A stretch of DNA of 46,398 bases from a virus: the IMG/VR virus record IMGVR_UViG_3300009285_000017, positions 1-46,398 of that record; one strand, given 5' to 3'. Numbering within the stretch: the stretch's first letter is position 1; every line of letters begins with the position of its first letter. The position numbers and the translations under genes are program-made. Of the stretch, positions 37,877-45,770 are shown piece by piece. The notes beneath the pieces were generated by a model that ran no database searches, was not told the DNA's origin, and saw nothing but the letters and a program-made list of their open reading frames with translations.

Positions 37877-38479
37877 ATGGATGAAATAGAAAACCAGGAG
37901 GAAACTCCTGAAGAGGAAGCATCCGACCTCGAAACCGAGCAGAAAGAGAAAACTGTTCCTTATGACCGCTTTAGTGAGGTTTATAAGGAAAAGAAAGCTC
38001 TTGAAACTCGAATCACCGAACTCGAAAAGAAAGAAGACAAAGGCACCTTAACTGACAAACAGCAGCAAGAACTGGAAGCTAAAAAGTATTTACAAGGTCT
38101 AATCCATGAAACTCTTTCTGAAACAGAAAAGACGAAGGAGCAAAAGGAAAAAGAAGAACTTGTCCAGTTTGAAACTGAAGTAAAGGATTTTCTGGCTCTT
38201 AACCCAGAAGTTAAGAGAGCCGACTTCGTAAAGTTCTTGAAAGACGAGGCTGACGGATATGGTGCGACGGGCGTTGAGGGAGCAGGAAAACTATTCCTGA
38301 AACTTAACGACATTGATGCCAAGGCTACCGATAAGGCGAAAGCCGACATCAAGAAAAAGCCAGGTCTCCCAGAAAACGAAGGAGGAGGGTCTTCAACGGG
38401 CTACAACCCAGAGACAGACCGAGGAAAATCATTGGGTCAGTTGGCCCACGACAAAATCAGAGAGTTCGGCCTTAAGTAA
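37877..38479 (+). CDS. Scaffolding protein
   Basis: A 200-residue, strongly acidic, helical protein with a Glu-rich N-terminus, coiled coil (EKKALETRITELEKKEDKG) and Gly/Ser linker before a conserved basic end (QLAHDKIREFGLK) that would bind the capsid protein. Composition and place just before the major capsid gene are characteristic of scaffolds. Confidence 0.75.
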   Translation: MDEIENQEETPEEEASDLETEQKEKTVPYDRFSEVYKEKKALETRITELEKKEDKGTLTDKQQQELEAKKYLQGLIHETLSETEKTKEQKEKEELVQFETEVKDFLALNPEVKRADFVKFLKDEADGYGATGVEGAGKLFLKLNDIDAKATDKAKADIKKKPGLPENEGGGSSTGYNPETDRGKSLGQLAHDKIREFGLK

Positions 38480-38486
38480 AAGGTCG
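38479..38486 (+). promoter_or_regulatory. AAAGGTCG element before capsid gene
   Basis: It lies over the scaffold stop codon and is followed by an A-rich, unstructured 27 nt up to the ATG at 38514. There is no Shine-Dalgarno site although this gene must be highly translated. Confidence 0.6.
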
Positions 38487-38513
38487 TTGAAAAAAACTAA
38501 ATAATACAGATTT

Positions 38514-39530
38514 ATGCCAGCTTTAACACAGCGTGTCACTGATATTACTCAGGACACATTCTTCCCTGCGATGACAGACAACATCTACTCAGGGAACGTG
38601 TTGACAGCGATTCTTTCGAGAAGCCCTCGAACATGGCGTGGCGGAACTCCAATCAGAGTTCCCGTCTACCTAATGAGTGGCCAGTTGCTGAATGTTGGTT
38701 CTTACAGCGGTTTTGATTCATTCTCAACCACTGCCGAGACCCCGACTCAGCAAGCCTCATTCAACCCTTCACAGTATGCCGCTTCAATCCCACTTTCTGG
38801 AATTGAATTGGCCGCTAATAGGGGTGAGGCCGCAGTAGTGGATTTGGTTGCTTCCACATTAAGCATCTACGCAGAAGCTCTTCGCCAAGATATGGGAACG
38901 GACGTTTACGGAGATGGGACAGGAAACAATTCTAAAGCACTACTCGGATTGGTTGCCCAAACAGATGACACGACTTCGGTCACGACATTCGGGGGTATTT
39001 CTCGAACCACATACACCAACTGGAGAGGAACGAGAACAGCTCAGTCTGGTTCTTTGTCCCTAGCGAACTTGGCGGCAGATGTTGATGCGGCACAGGTTGG
39101 AACGGAAAAGCCGAATCTTTTAGTGACTACCCCAGCGGTATTCACAATTTACGAGGCACTTCTAACTCCGACTGTAACCCATAACCTATCCTTTAGCGGA
39201 TACGACATGCTGACCCCAGGGGGCGAGTTCCAAAAGAACGGCCCAGCGGCAGGACAAGGATTCAACTCACTCTATTTCAGAGGGATTCCTTTGGTAGCGG
39301 ATGAGAAGTGTACTAGTGGAAACATTTACACTTTGAACACCCGCCACCTTTACTGGTATGTAATGCCCCAGCCGGAAGAGTTCAAACGAGCCGAGAACAG
39401 AGGCTTTGGTTGGACTGGCTGGAAAGAGTCGCTAAACCAAGACGCAGTAGTCGGGCAACTTTTGCTCTACTGTCAGCTGATTGGCGATGCTCCGAGGCTT
39501 CACGCGCGAAGAACTGGGGTAACGTTATAG
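38514..39530 (+). CDS. Major capsid protein
   Basis: A 338-residue product with the pattern of HK97-fold capsid proteins: an N-terminal helix, the beta hairpin E-loop region (RGGTPIRVPVYLMSGQLLNV), a spine-helix region rich in Ala/Glu (IELAANRGEAAVVDLVAS), A-domain strands (KPNLLVTTPAVFTIYEALL) and a C-terminal VVGQLLLYCQLIGDAPRLHA. Gene position after the scaffold is as expected. Confidence 0.85.
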   Translation: MPALTQRVTDITQDTFFPAMTDNIYSGNVLTAILSRSPRTWRGGTPIRVPVYLMSGQLLNVGSYSGFDSFSTTAETPTQQASFNPSQYAASIPLSGIELAANRGEAAVVDLVASTLSIYAEALRQDMGTDVYGDGTGNNSKALLGLVAQTDDTTSVTTFGGISRTTYTNWRGTRTAQSGSLSLANLAADVDAAQVGTEKPNLLVTTPAVFTIYEALLTPTVTHNLSFSGYDMLTPGGEFQKNGPAAGQGFNSLYFRGIPLVADEKCTSGNIYTLNTRHLYWYVMPQPEEFKRAENRGFGWTGWKESLNQDAVVGQLLLYCQLIGDAPRLHARRTGVTL

Positions 39531-39534
39531 GTCG
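39527..39534 (+). promoter_or_regulatory. ATAGGTCG element before decoration gene
   Basis: A one-base variant of AAAGGTCG that overlaps the stop of the capsid gene, 18 nt before the ATG at 39553. Confidence 0.5.
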
Positions 39535-39552
39535 TTAAAACAATTAACTACT

Positions 39553-39969
39553 ATGCCATTCAAAAACCCAGCACTCTTTGACCAGGAATCTCCTGTCAAA
39601 AGTTTTACAGTCAGCTATCTTTTGTCTGGGGCAGCTCCAGCAACGGCTTCCCAGTATGAAAGATTCTGGATTGCCCCCGCTAAGTGCGTGGTGGATTCAT
39701 TTCAGTTGTCTTACTCCGTTGCTTCTACTTCAGGCACTGTGCAACTGGAGAAAGTCCCTTCTGGAACCGCTCAAGGTTCTGGGACGAACATTCTTACTGG
39801 CACGGTTAGCACTTCTAGCACGGCGAATACCAACAACACTGGAACTATCTCCACTACCGCAGGAACAGCAGAGCTTGCAGCAGGAGACGCATTAGCAATA
39901 GTGGACGGCGGCACGCTTACGAATCTTACGGATTTGTGTGTGACTGTCGGACTTCACTGGATTCCTTAG
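39553..39969 (+). CDS. Head decoration or minor structural protein
   Basis: A 138-residue, Thr/Ser-rich beta protein (SYLLSGAAPATASQYERFW, then repeated TGT/STS strands). It follows the capsid gene, as head decoration proteins do. No enzyme motif. Confidence 0.5.
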   Translation: MPFKNPALFDQESPVKSFTVSYLLSGAAPATASQYERFWIAPAKCVVDSFQLSYSVASTSGTVQLEKVPSGTAQGSGTNILTGTVSTSSTANTNNTGTISTTAGTAELAAGDALAIVDGGTLTNLTDLCVTVGLHWIP

Positions 39970-40005
39970 TACATTAGACCTTGGTCTCTAACGGGATTGA
40001 GGTTG

Positions 40006-40013
40006 CAAGGTCG
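40006..40013 (+). promoter_or_regulatory. CAAGGTCG element before decoration-like gene
   Basis: It lies 25 nt before the ATG at 40039 in a 69-nt gap with no Shine-Dalgarno site. Confidence 0.45.
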
Positions 40014-40038
40014 AGAAAAAGAAACTTAAAGAATAATC

Positions 40039-40749
40039 ATGTTAGGAGGATTTCCCGTAATTTACGGAATTAACCCCCACCAAGAGGAGACTGTTCCTCA
40101 GCACGTACTTGGCACGATGGGAGTCACCTCAGACGGACGGATTTTCCGTTACGCCCAAGCAGGCGCAACGGCGTTAGTGGCTGGAGATTTAGTCCAGTCG
40201 CCCGCTGAAACCGCCGACTCCCAGAGTCTCATCGTGGCGGCGGCTGCTGTCGGTGCGATGACGGTTACTACGACCGACACCACCACCGTAACAGCTAATG
40301 AGTTTGCTGACGGATACCTAATCGTCACTGGGGAGGCTTCTACTGGTACAGGGTTCCAATACCGCATCAAGTCGCACCCTGCGGCTACGGCGGCGGCGGT
40401 GACCCTTACCCTTTACGAGCCAGTCGTGGTTGCTATGACCGCTACTACCCAGATTGATTTGGTTCACAACCCATACAACGGCGTGATCCAGTGGCCAGTA
40501 ACGCAGACAGGTGCTCCAGTTGGAGTTGCCCGCAGAGCATTGGCGATTGACGCCTATGGATGGATTCAGACTGGCGGCCCAGGAGCAGTTTTAACCACTG
40601 GTACGGTTGCCGTTGGTGCGAATGTCTCCGCAGCGACAGCTACAGCAGGAGCCGTTGAAACAGCTACCGCCGCACTTCCAACCATTGGTTTTGCCTTAAC
40701 TGGCATCGCCTCTGGAGAGGTTGGAGCAGTTCATCTCATCATCGATTAG
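40039..40749 (+). CDS. Head structural protein, decoration-like
   Basis: A 236-residue product with two regions: an N-terminal part (VTSDGRIFRYAQAGATALVA near residue 30, the pattern of a short beta barrel often found in phage decoration proteins) and Ala/Thr-rich strands. It ends SGEVGAVHLIID. Likely binds the capsid surface. Confidence 0.55.
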   Translation: MLGGFPVIYGINPHQEETVPQHVLGTMGVTSDGRIFRYAQAGATALVAGDLVQSPAETADSQSLIVAAAAVGAMTVTTTDTTTVTANEFADGYLIVTGEASTGTGFQYRIKSHPAATAAAVTLTLYEPVVVAMTATTQIDLVHNPYNGVIQWPVTQTGAPVGVARRALAIDAYGWIQTGGPGAVLTTGTVAVGANVSAATATAGAVETATAALPTIGFALTGIASGEVGAVHLIID

Positions 40750-40801
40750 TAAACTTAATAAAGGTCAAAAAATTGGGTAGAGAGAGCGAAGCCCTTAATG
40801 T

Positions 40802-40852
40802 CTCCGTCTCCCTTTTCGGAACGCTTCACCGAAAAGAAACGAAAGTTCGGAG
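40802..40852 (+). other. Nested hairpin in gap before coiled-coil gene
   Basis: An inner 8-bp perfect stem CTTTTCGG (40812-40819) / CCGAAAAG (40829-40836) sits inside an outer CTCCG/CGGAG pair. AAAGGTCA at 40760 is a further variant of the element, but is 103 nt from the next start. Possibly a transcription attenuator or processing site between high- and low-level genes. Confidence 0.45.
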
Positions 40853-40870
40853 GCCTCTGCCCTTAGAAGC

Positions 40871-41332
40871 ATGAACAAAATAAATTTAGAATTAGAAACA
40901 ACCAAGTTCGTAAATATAGATGATGACAAACATCAGGCTTATGCGAACGGAGCATTGGTACGAGAAATCGAACCAGGAGAGGAATGCCAGCTGATTGCTT
41001 ATATCGCTCAAGTAGCGGCAAGCCAGTTAGTTGATAAGATTCTCCAAGAACAGGGCATTAAAGACACGAAGCGAGATACCGAAGAGAGGCGAAGTCTTTT
41101 TGCCCGCATCCTCCCAGAATGGGCGGAGAAAATCGATGTTAAACCCCTTTCTCCCGAAGAGGAGCAGAAGAGGATTAACGAGCGAGTGGCGAGGCAAGAA
41201 GAAGAACTCGCCGCCCTCAAACAGGAAATGAAGGTTAGCTCCGAAAAGGACAAGGAGGTTGAAGACTTGAAGGAACAAGTCGCGAAACTTACTGCTTTAC
41301 TGGAGAAACCCAAGGTCGAAAAGAAAAAATAA
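40871..41332 (+). CDS. Coiled-coil structural protein
   Basis: A 153-residue product: a folded N-terminal half (residues 1-70, NIDDDKHQAYANGALVREI) and a long Lys/Glu coiled coil (residues 95-153). It has a position and shape that could suit a head-tail or head assembly factor. Not recognised. Confidence 0.5.
   Translation: MNKINLELETTKFVNIDDDKHQAYANGALVREIEPGEECQLIAYIAQVAASQLVDKILQEQGIKDTKRDTEERRSLFARILPEWAEKIDVKPLSPEEEQKRINERVARQEEELAALKQEMKVSSEKDKEVEDLKEQVAKLTALLEKPKVEKKK
41311..41318 (+). promoter_or_regulatory. CAAGGTCG element inside gene end
   Basis: It lies in the last codons of the coiled-coil gene and 27 nt before the GTG at 41346. Confidence 0.35.
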
Positions 41333-41345
41333 ACTTACCTTTTAG

Positions 41346-41666
41346 GTGCAATACGGACAACCAACAGCTACACGATTTCAGAAGACGACAGTTAATTGCG
41401 TTAATAATTCGTGGACAGACCTAGGCGGAAGCACTCCTCTAACCAACAGAGTGGGGACGGAGTTGTTTGTTAAATCGCAAGCGGCTATTAACAAGCTATA
41501 TATCGCTTACTCTTTGAGTTCAACTGCCCCATCTGATTTAGTTGAGGATTGTATTGCTCTTGAAACTGGTTCCTACCACTTTGTCTCCAATGGCCCAGGA
41601 TTATATCTTTGGGGCAGGACGGACGCTGGTAGGGGTAAGGTAATCGTTACGGAATTTGCGGCATGA
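41346..41666 (+). CDS. Small beta-rich virion protein
   Basis: A 106-residue product (VNCVNNSWTDLGGSTPLTNR, then ALETGSYHFVSNGPGLYLWG) starting at GTG. The beta pattern and position suggest a virion surface protein. Its stop overlaps the Ser/Thr-tract gene start by 4 nt, so the two are made together. Confidence 0.5.
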   Translation: MQYGQPTATRFQKTTVNCVNNSWTDLGGSTPLTNRVGTELFVKSQAAINKLYIAYSLSSTAPSDLVEDCIALETGSYHFVSNGPGLYLWGRTDAGRGKVIVTEFAA

Positions 41667-41998
41667 CATACTTTTTTCACGTTGATACAGCCCTAACTTG
41701 GACGACTACTTCGACCAGTTCGAGCACATCTACTACGACTTCCACTACCTCGACTAGTTCGTCCACATCAACTTCGTCTACTACAACTTCCAGCACCTCA
41801 ACAAGTTCAACTACTAGTTCTACTAGTACTAGTACGAGTTCAACCTCAACTAGTACGACAACGTCGACTAGCTCAAGCACGTCGACCAGTACAAGCACCA
41901 GTAGTTCTACTTCCACTAGCTCATCTACAACATCATCTACGACCTCTAGTACGTCTTCGACTAGCACTTCAACTAGCTCATCGACTACTATGCCTTAG
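41663..41998 (+). CDS. Ser/Thr-tract protein
   Basis: A 111-residue product made of a short N-terminal piece (TYFFHVDTALTWTTT) and about 98 residues of Ser and Thr, ending MP. Unlike the other two tract proteins it has no C-terminal P-x-L-x-I-K module, so the tract itself is the conserved part. It is coupled to the upstream virion protein, and followed by a methyltransferase and an epimerase. Likely substrate of O-glycosylation (inference). Confidence 0.6.
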   Translation: MTYFFHVDTALTWTTTSTSSSTSTTTSTTSTSSSTSTSSTTTSSTSTSSTTSSTSTSTSSTSTSTTTSTSSSTSTSTSTSSSTSTSSSTTSSTTSSTSSTSTSTSSSTTMP

Positions 41999-42000
41999 AG

Positions 42001-42468
42001 ATGGTGTATGATGAGACCTATTGGGATATTGTCTGGTCTCGGAAATACGAGAAGTACAACCGTCACCACGCTTCCGTGTGGCAGGCGGTTGTGCCTTTTT
42101 TGAAAGGCAGGGTTTTAGATTTGGGTTGTGGCCCGTGTGTTATTTATAAAGGGCAAGATGTCGACCTTACAGGGGTAGACCAGTCAGGCGAAGCCCTAAA
42201 GCAAGCTAAACTAAATTACCCTAATGGGACTTATGTTAAAGCCGATGTCTTATCCACAGGGCTTCCCGACAATCAGTATGATACAATAATAATGCTTGGG
42301 CTTCTGGATTACTTTGAGGACTGGGGGCCGATATTAAACGAAGCAAGGCGACTAAAGAAACCTGATGGTAAAATAGTCGCTACTTTATTAAACGGCTATG
42401 AGGGTCACGACTGGACAAAGAATCCACACATCACAAGCAACTGGTACCTTTACACCGAAGGAGGATAA
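42001..42468 (+). CDS. SAM-dependent methyltransferase
   Basis: A 155-residue class I methyltransferase with GRVLDLGCGPCVIYKG (motif I), DLTGVDQSGEALKQAK (motif II) and YDTIIMLGLLDYF. It begins YWDIVWSRKYEKY, the same YWDxxW opening as the enzyme at 3217. It starts 3 nt after the Ser/Thr-tract gene and ends one base before the epimerase. Confidence 0.75.
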   Translation: MVYDETYWDIVWSRKYEKYNRHHASVWQAVVPFLKGRVLDLGCGPCVIYKGQDVDLTGVDQSGEALKQAKLNYPNGTYVKADVLSTGLPDNQYDTIIMLGLLDYFEDWGPILNEARRLKKPDGKIVATLLNGYEGHDWTKNPHITSNWYLYTEGG

Positions 42469-42469
42469 A

Positions 42470-43327
42470 ATGCGAGTTTTAGTAACGGGCCATAAAGGTT
42501 TCATCGGAACCCATGTCTTTAGCACCCTCCTGGAAGAGGGGTATGACGTGGTTGGGTGGGATTTGAAGGACGGCAATGATGTAACCCAGATGCTGCCCTC
42601 TGACCTCAACGACGGCAGGTCTAGGCAAGTGGATGTCATCTTCCACTTGGCGGCGATGCCGAGAGTTCCTCTCTCGATAGAGAGGCCAGAGTACACCAAC
42701 TGGCACAATGTCGAGGGGACACTTAGGGTTCTCTGGGCAGCCCACAAGGCAGGGGTGAAGAGAGTCATCTACTCGTCCTCTTCCTCTATTTATGGGCAGA
42801 GCCACAACCTTCCCATAAACGAGGAGACGAAGCCGAACCCGATGTCTCCCTACGCTGTCCAGAAGCTGACGGGGGAACATTACTGCAAGGTTTTCGCTAA
42901 TGTTTACGAACTGGAGACAGTGTCCCTCCGCTACTTCAACGTCTACGGTGAGGGGATGAAGGCAGACGACCCCTACTCCCCGTGTATCGCCATCTTCCTC
43001 GACCAGAAGAGGAAGGACGAACCACTTACCATCCTTGGAGGAAAGCAGAAAAGGGACTTCACTTATGTAGGTGATGTAGTTAAGGCGAACCTTCTGGCGA
43101 TGACTTCCGATAAGGTCGGAAAAGGCGAAGCAATCAACATCGGTGGAGGAAAAAACTACTCCATCGATGAGATAGCTTCCTTTATCAGCGACAAGACGAT
43201 TCACCTTCCCCAACGCAAAGGTGAGCCGATGAATACGCTGGCGAACATTGAGAAAGCGAAGTATCTCCTCAGATGGGAGCCAACGGTCAACCTCAAGAGC
43301 TGGCTACTCGACCAAATGGGGGCGTGA
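42470..43327 (+). CDS. NAD-dependent sugar epimerase/dehydratase
   Basis: A 285-residue extended short-chain dehydrogenase with LVTGHKGFIGTHV (GxxGxxG cofactor motif, residues 4-16), VIYSSSSSIYG and SPYAVQKLTGEHY (YxxxK catalytic pair, near residues 125-129). RYFNVYGEGM follows, which is typical of UDP-sugar 4-epimerases and related dTDP/GDP-sugar enzymes. ATG 42470 is chosen because GGAGG lies 5 nt upstream. It likely provides a nucleotide sugar for the glycosyltransferases. The reaction cannot be specified. Confidence 0.8.
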   Translation: MRVLVTGHKGFIGTHVFSTLLEEGYDVVGWDLKDGNDVTQMLPSDLNDGRSRQVDVIFHLAAMPRVPLSIERPEYTNWHNVEGTLRVLWAAHKAGVKRVIYSSSSSIYGQSHNLPINEETKPNPMSPYAVQKLTGEHYCKVFANVYELETVSLRYFNVYGEGMKADDPYSPCIAIFLDQKRKDEPLTILGGKQKRDFTYVGDVVKANLLAMTSDKVGKGEAINIGGGKNYSIDEIASFISDKTIHLPQRKGEPMNTLANIEKAKYLLRWEPTVNLKSWLLDQMGA

Positions 43328-43347
43328 TATTACGTCCCCATTTTTCT
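43318..43347 (+). terminator. Intrinsic terminator after epimerase gene
   Basis: GGGGGCGT (43318-43325) and ACGTCCCC (43332-43339) form an 8-bp stem with one G-U pair and a 6-nt loop, followed by ATTTTTCT. The stem overlaps the stop codon. It separates the head operon from the tail fibre operon. Confidence 0.8.
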
Positions 43348-43353
43348 AAAAAT

Positions 43354-43361
43354 GTTAAAAT
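43354..43361 (+). promoter_or_regulatory. Promoter of tail fibre operon
   Basis: TAAAAT (43356-43361) with upstream TG, 6 nt before the ATG at 43368. It follows directly after the terminator, so this promoter restarts transcription without a leader. Confidence 0.55.
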
Positions 43362-43367
43362 AGAATT

Positions 43368-44990
43368 ATGCCTACAACCTATCCAACATCAAAGCAGACC
43401 TTTACAGACCCTCTTACTACTGATTTTCTAAATTCTCCCTCGCATGCAGGATTACATGTCGATAAAAATGACACATTAGAGGCCATCCAGGATAGATTGG
43501 GTTTTGGTTCTGACACTACTCCAGGTGCGACTGGACGAGTTTTAAATTCAACTTCAGCTACTGCCACAACTTGGACTGGAACACCCACTTTTACTGGTCT
43601 TACCTTGTCTGGATTAACAGCTGGTTCAATTCTTTTCGCAGGGACAGGTGGACTGATATCCCAAGACAACGCCAATCTTTTCTGGGACGATACTAATAAT
43701 CGTCTAGGGATTGGGACGGTTTCCCCCGCCTCGCAACTAGACATCTCCTCAACCGCCCCCACTTTCCGAATGACTGATACGACCGCTTCAGCCAATTCTC
43801 TGCTTTTTAGCGTAGACGCTAACGCCGCCGAATTAAAAGAAATTTCAGGGGCGGCTAACTCTCTTTTGACTTTGGATTTGGCTAATAATCGCTTGGGAAT
43901 AGGCATTGTTCCGACAACCAAAATTCATATGTCGGAGACCTATACCGGCTCTACTACTGCTTATAAGAGCTTCAACTTGGTTTTCGATCCCAATCCTTCT
44001 GCTGACATCACGGCAACCACGACTTTCTCGGCTTTTTATGTAAGCTCTATTATCAATTCCGCTAATACTCAGGTTCTGACCGGTCTTAATAGTCGGGCGC
44101 TTGAGTTCGTATCCAGACATTCTGGGTCTGGGACTGTCAATGTAATTTCGGGAATGTTGGGCGAAACCTCACTTGGCGGCAGCGGAACGATAACTAGTGG
44201 AACCGGTATAATTGCTACCATATTCATCGCTTCTGGGGCTACGGGTACAATCACCACAGCTAGGGGATTAAATGCTCAGGCCAATCTTGCTAATTTGGCT
44301 TCTGGGCAGACTATTACAACATCCACGCTAGGTAATTTTGGTCTGACCGCTCAAGGGGCAGGCTCTACAATAACTACTCTCCAAGGTATTAACATTGCCA
44401 GACCAACAAGTTCAGGGACGATTGGCACTACTTATGGTATTTTCATCGCCAACCAGACATCGGCTGGAGGAACGCACACCAACGTTCCATACGGTCTCTA
44501 TCAAGCGGGGACTGGAGATAGGAATTACTTTGGCAGTCCAGTAGGAATCGGACAGACTGCCCCGACTGCTTTGCTTCATATAAAAGCGGGCACGGCAACG
44601 GCCAACACTTCCCCTATTAAACTTACATCTGGCCCATTGCTGACTACTCCTGAAGTAGGGGCAATAGAATTTTTGACCGATAAAAAATACTTCACTATCA
44701 CCACTGGTACAGCCCGCAAGGAATTTACTCTAAACGATGCGGCTTTGACTTCAGGACGAGTACCTTTTGCTACCACTAACGGACGATTGACTGATGACGC
44801 TGACCTGACATTTGCGACTGATACGCTTACGGCCGCTAAGATGGTTGGCACTACCAGTGTGAAAGTCGGCACGGCTGCTGGCTTTATCTCAAGCGATGGA
44901 AGCACAGGAGCAACAGGAACTTTCACCAGCGCTGATGCGCCAGCAAAGGTCGTGACGGTTAAGGATGGAATAATAACCAGTATTGTTTGA
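43368..44990 (+). CDS. Tail fibre / receptor-binding protein
   Basis: The 540-residue product starts with PTTYPTSKQTFTDPLTTDFL, a structural-attachment motif common in fibre proteins. It continues with many short beta repeats including LFWDDTNNRLGIGT and LLTLDLANNRLGIG, and later GIGQTAPTALLHIKAG, which is the repeat style of bacteriophage fibres with an intramolecular chaperone-like region. The middle is Gly/Thr/Ser rich (residues 240-370). It is the first gene of the operon with the sugar-modifying cluster. Confidence 0.72.
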   Translation: MPTTYPTSKQTFTDPLTTDFLNSPSHAGLHVDKNDTLEAIQDRLGFGSDTTPGATGRVLNSTSATATTWTGTPTFTGLTLSGLTAGSILFAGTGGLISQDNANLFWDDTNNRLGIGTVSPASQLDISSTAPTFRMTDTTASANSLLFSVDANAAELKEISGAANSLLTLDLANNRLGIGIVPTTKIHMSETYTGSTTAYKSFNLVFDPNPSADITATTTFSAFYVSSIINSANTQVLTGLNSRALEFVSRHSGSGTVNVISGMLGETSLGGSGTITSGTGIIATIFIASGATGTITTARGLNAQANLANLASGQTITTSTLGNFGLTAQGAGSTITTLQGINIARPTSSGTIGTTYGIFIANQTSAGGTHTNVPYGLYQAGTGDRNYFGSPVGIGQTAPTALLHIKAGTATANTSPIKLTSGPLLTTPEVGAIEFLTDKKYFTITTGTARKEFTLNDAALTSGRVPFATTNGRLTDDADLTFATDTLTAAKMVGTTSVKVGTAAGFISSDGSTGATGTFTSADAPAKVVTVKDGIITSIV

Positions 44991-45214
44991 TGGACTACAC
45001 AAAATACACTAGATACAAAAATAAAGGGTTAGTTAGTCTTCAGAAAGCAATAGAAGGAGACTTCGAGATAGTCAAAACTGTTTATGACGAGATGGGAAAC
45101 ACCTCAAACGAGATAACTCCCCTAACCCTAGAAAATGTCCAAGCTAAAAGGGCGGCGCTCGTTAAAGAGATAGCGGAAGTCGATGCCCTGATAAACGACT
45201 TAAAAGCATTATGA
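44987..45214 (+). CDS. Small helical protein
   Basis: A 75-residue product with a coiled-coil C-terminal helix (ALVKEIAEVDALINDLKAL). It overlaps the fibre gene by 4 nt and the next gene by 4 nt. Possibly a fibre assembly factor. Confidence 0.5.
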   Translation: MMDYTKYTRYKNKGLVSLQKAIEGDFEIVKTVYDEMGNTSNEITPLTLENVQAKRAALVKEIAEVDALINDLKAL

Positions 45215-45369
45215 ACGAAATAGAGAAACTTAAAGCTCAGGCCTACGATGTTTTAGCGGAGCTTGAACGATTACAGGCAGTTCTGCGGGAATTAAACATT
45301 CAGATAATGCGGCTACAGCAAGAATCTCGACAAAAGAACAGCGGTAAGCAAATAGCTAAGAATGATTAA
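45211..45369 (+). CDS. Small coiled-coil protein
   Basis: A 52-residue, almost fully helical product (KLKAQAYDVLAELERLQAVL, then IQIMRLQQESRQ), coupled by ATGA to the gene before. A 15-codon frame (45362-45409) overlaps its end and may only link to the next gene. Confidence 0.5.
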   Translation: MNEIEKLKAQAYDVLAELERLQAVLRELNIQIMRLQQESRQKNSGKQIAKND

Positions 45370-45418
45370 GGAATATGAGAAACTTAACATTCCCGATGAA
45401 AGTAGGTAGGAAAATTCA

Positions 45419-45769
45419 ATGCCGAATGAAAATTACAACGCAGCTACTAGGCAATATGATGAACGCTGGCTTCAGTTTGATGGAGCCACCACAACTACCA
45501 GTTCGACTACTACAAGCACTACCTCGACCTCTACCACTACTAGTACTAGCACAACAAGTTCAACCTCTAGTTCAACTTCGACTTCTTCCAGTACATCTAC
45601 TTCTACCTCTACTTCGTCTACTACATCAACATCCACTTCAACCACTTCCACCACTACTGCTTTCCCCTACATAATTCCTATCTTGGAGATAAAGTCGTTT
45701 AAACCGATTTTGGAGATAAAGTCGTTTAAACCGAAACTTTCGATAGTTAGAGAAGATAAAAATACATAA
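45419..45769 (+). CDS. Ser/Thr-tract protein with C-terminal repeat
   Basis: A 116-residue product with an N-terminal piece (ENYNAATRQYDERWLQFDGA), Ser/Thr only from about residue 24 to 79, then AFPYIIPIL and repeated LEIKSFKP units. The junction AFPYIIPIL is shared exactly with the protein at 4739 and the units are of the same kind. The gene ends one base before the asparagine synthetase-like gene. Confidence 0.65.
   Translation: MPNENYNAATRQYDERWLQFDGATTTTSSTTTSTTSTSTTTSTSTTSSTSSSTSTSSSTSTSTSTSSTTSTSTSTTSTTTAFPYIIPILEIKSFKPILEIKSFKPKLSIVREDKNT
45683..45736 (+). repeat. Two tandem 27-bp units
   Basis: The unit beginning TTGGAGATAAAGTCG occurs at 45683 and 45710 with the first 25 bases identical. 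It encodes two LEIKSFKPx units at the end of the Ser/Thr-tract protein. The identity suggests recent duplication by slippage or recombination. Confidence 0.85.
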
Positions 45770-45770
45770 A

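Noticed and set aside
42247-42257. DnaA box TTATCCACA inside the methyltransferase gene
   Set aside because: It lies alone in coding sequence far from the replication genes, so it is probably chance.
42398-42469. Upstream extension of the epimerase
   Set aside because: The Rossmann motif starts right after ATG 42470, which has GGAGG upstream; the extension lies inside the methyltransferase gene.
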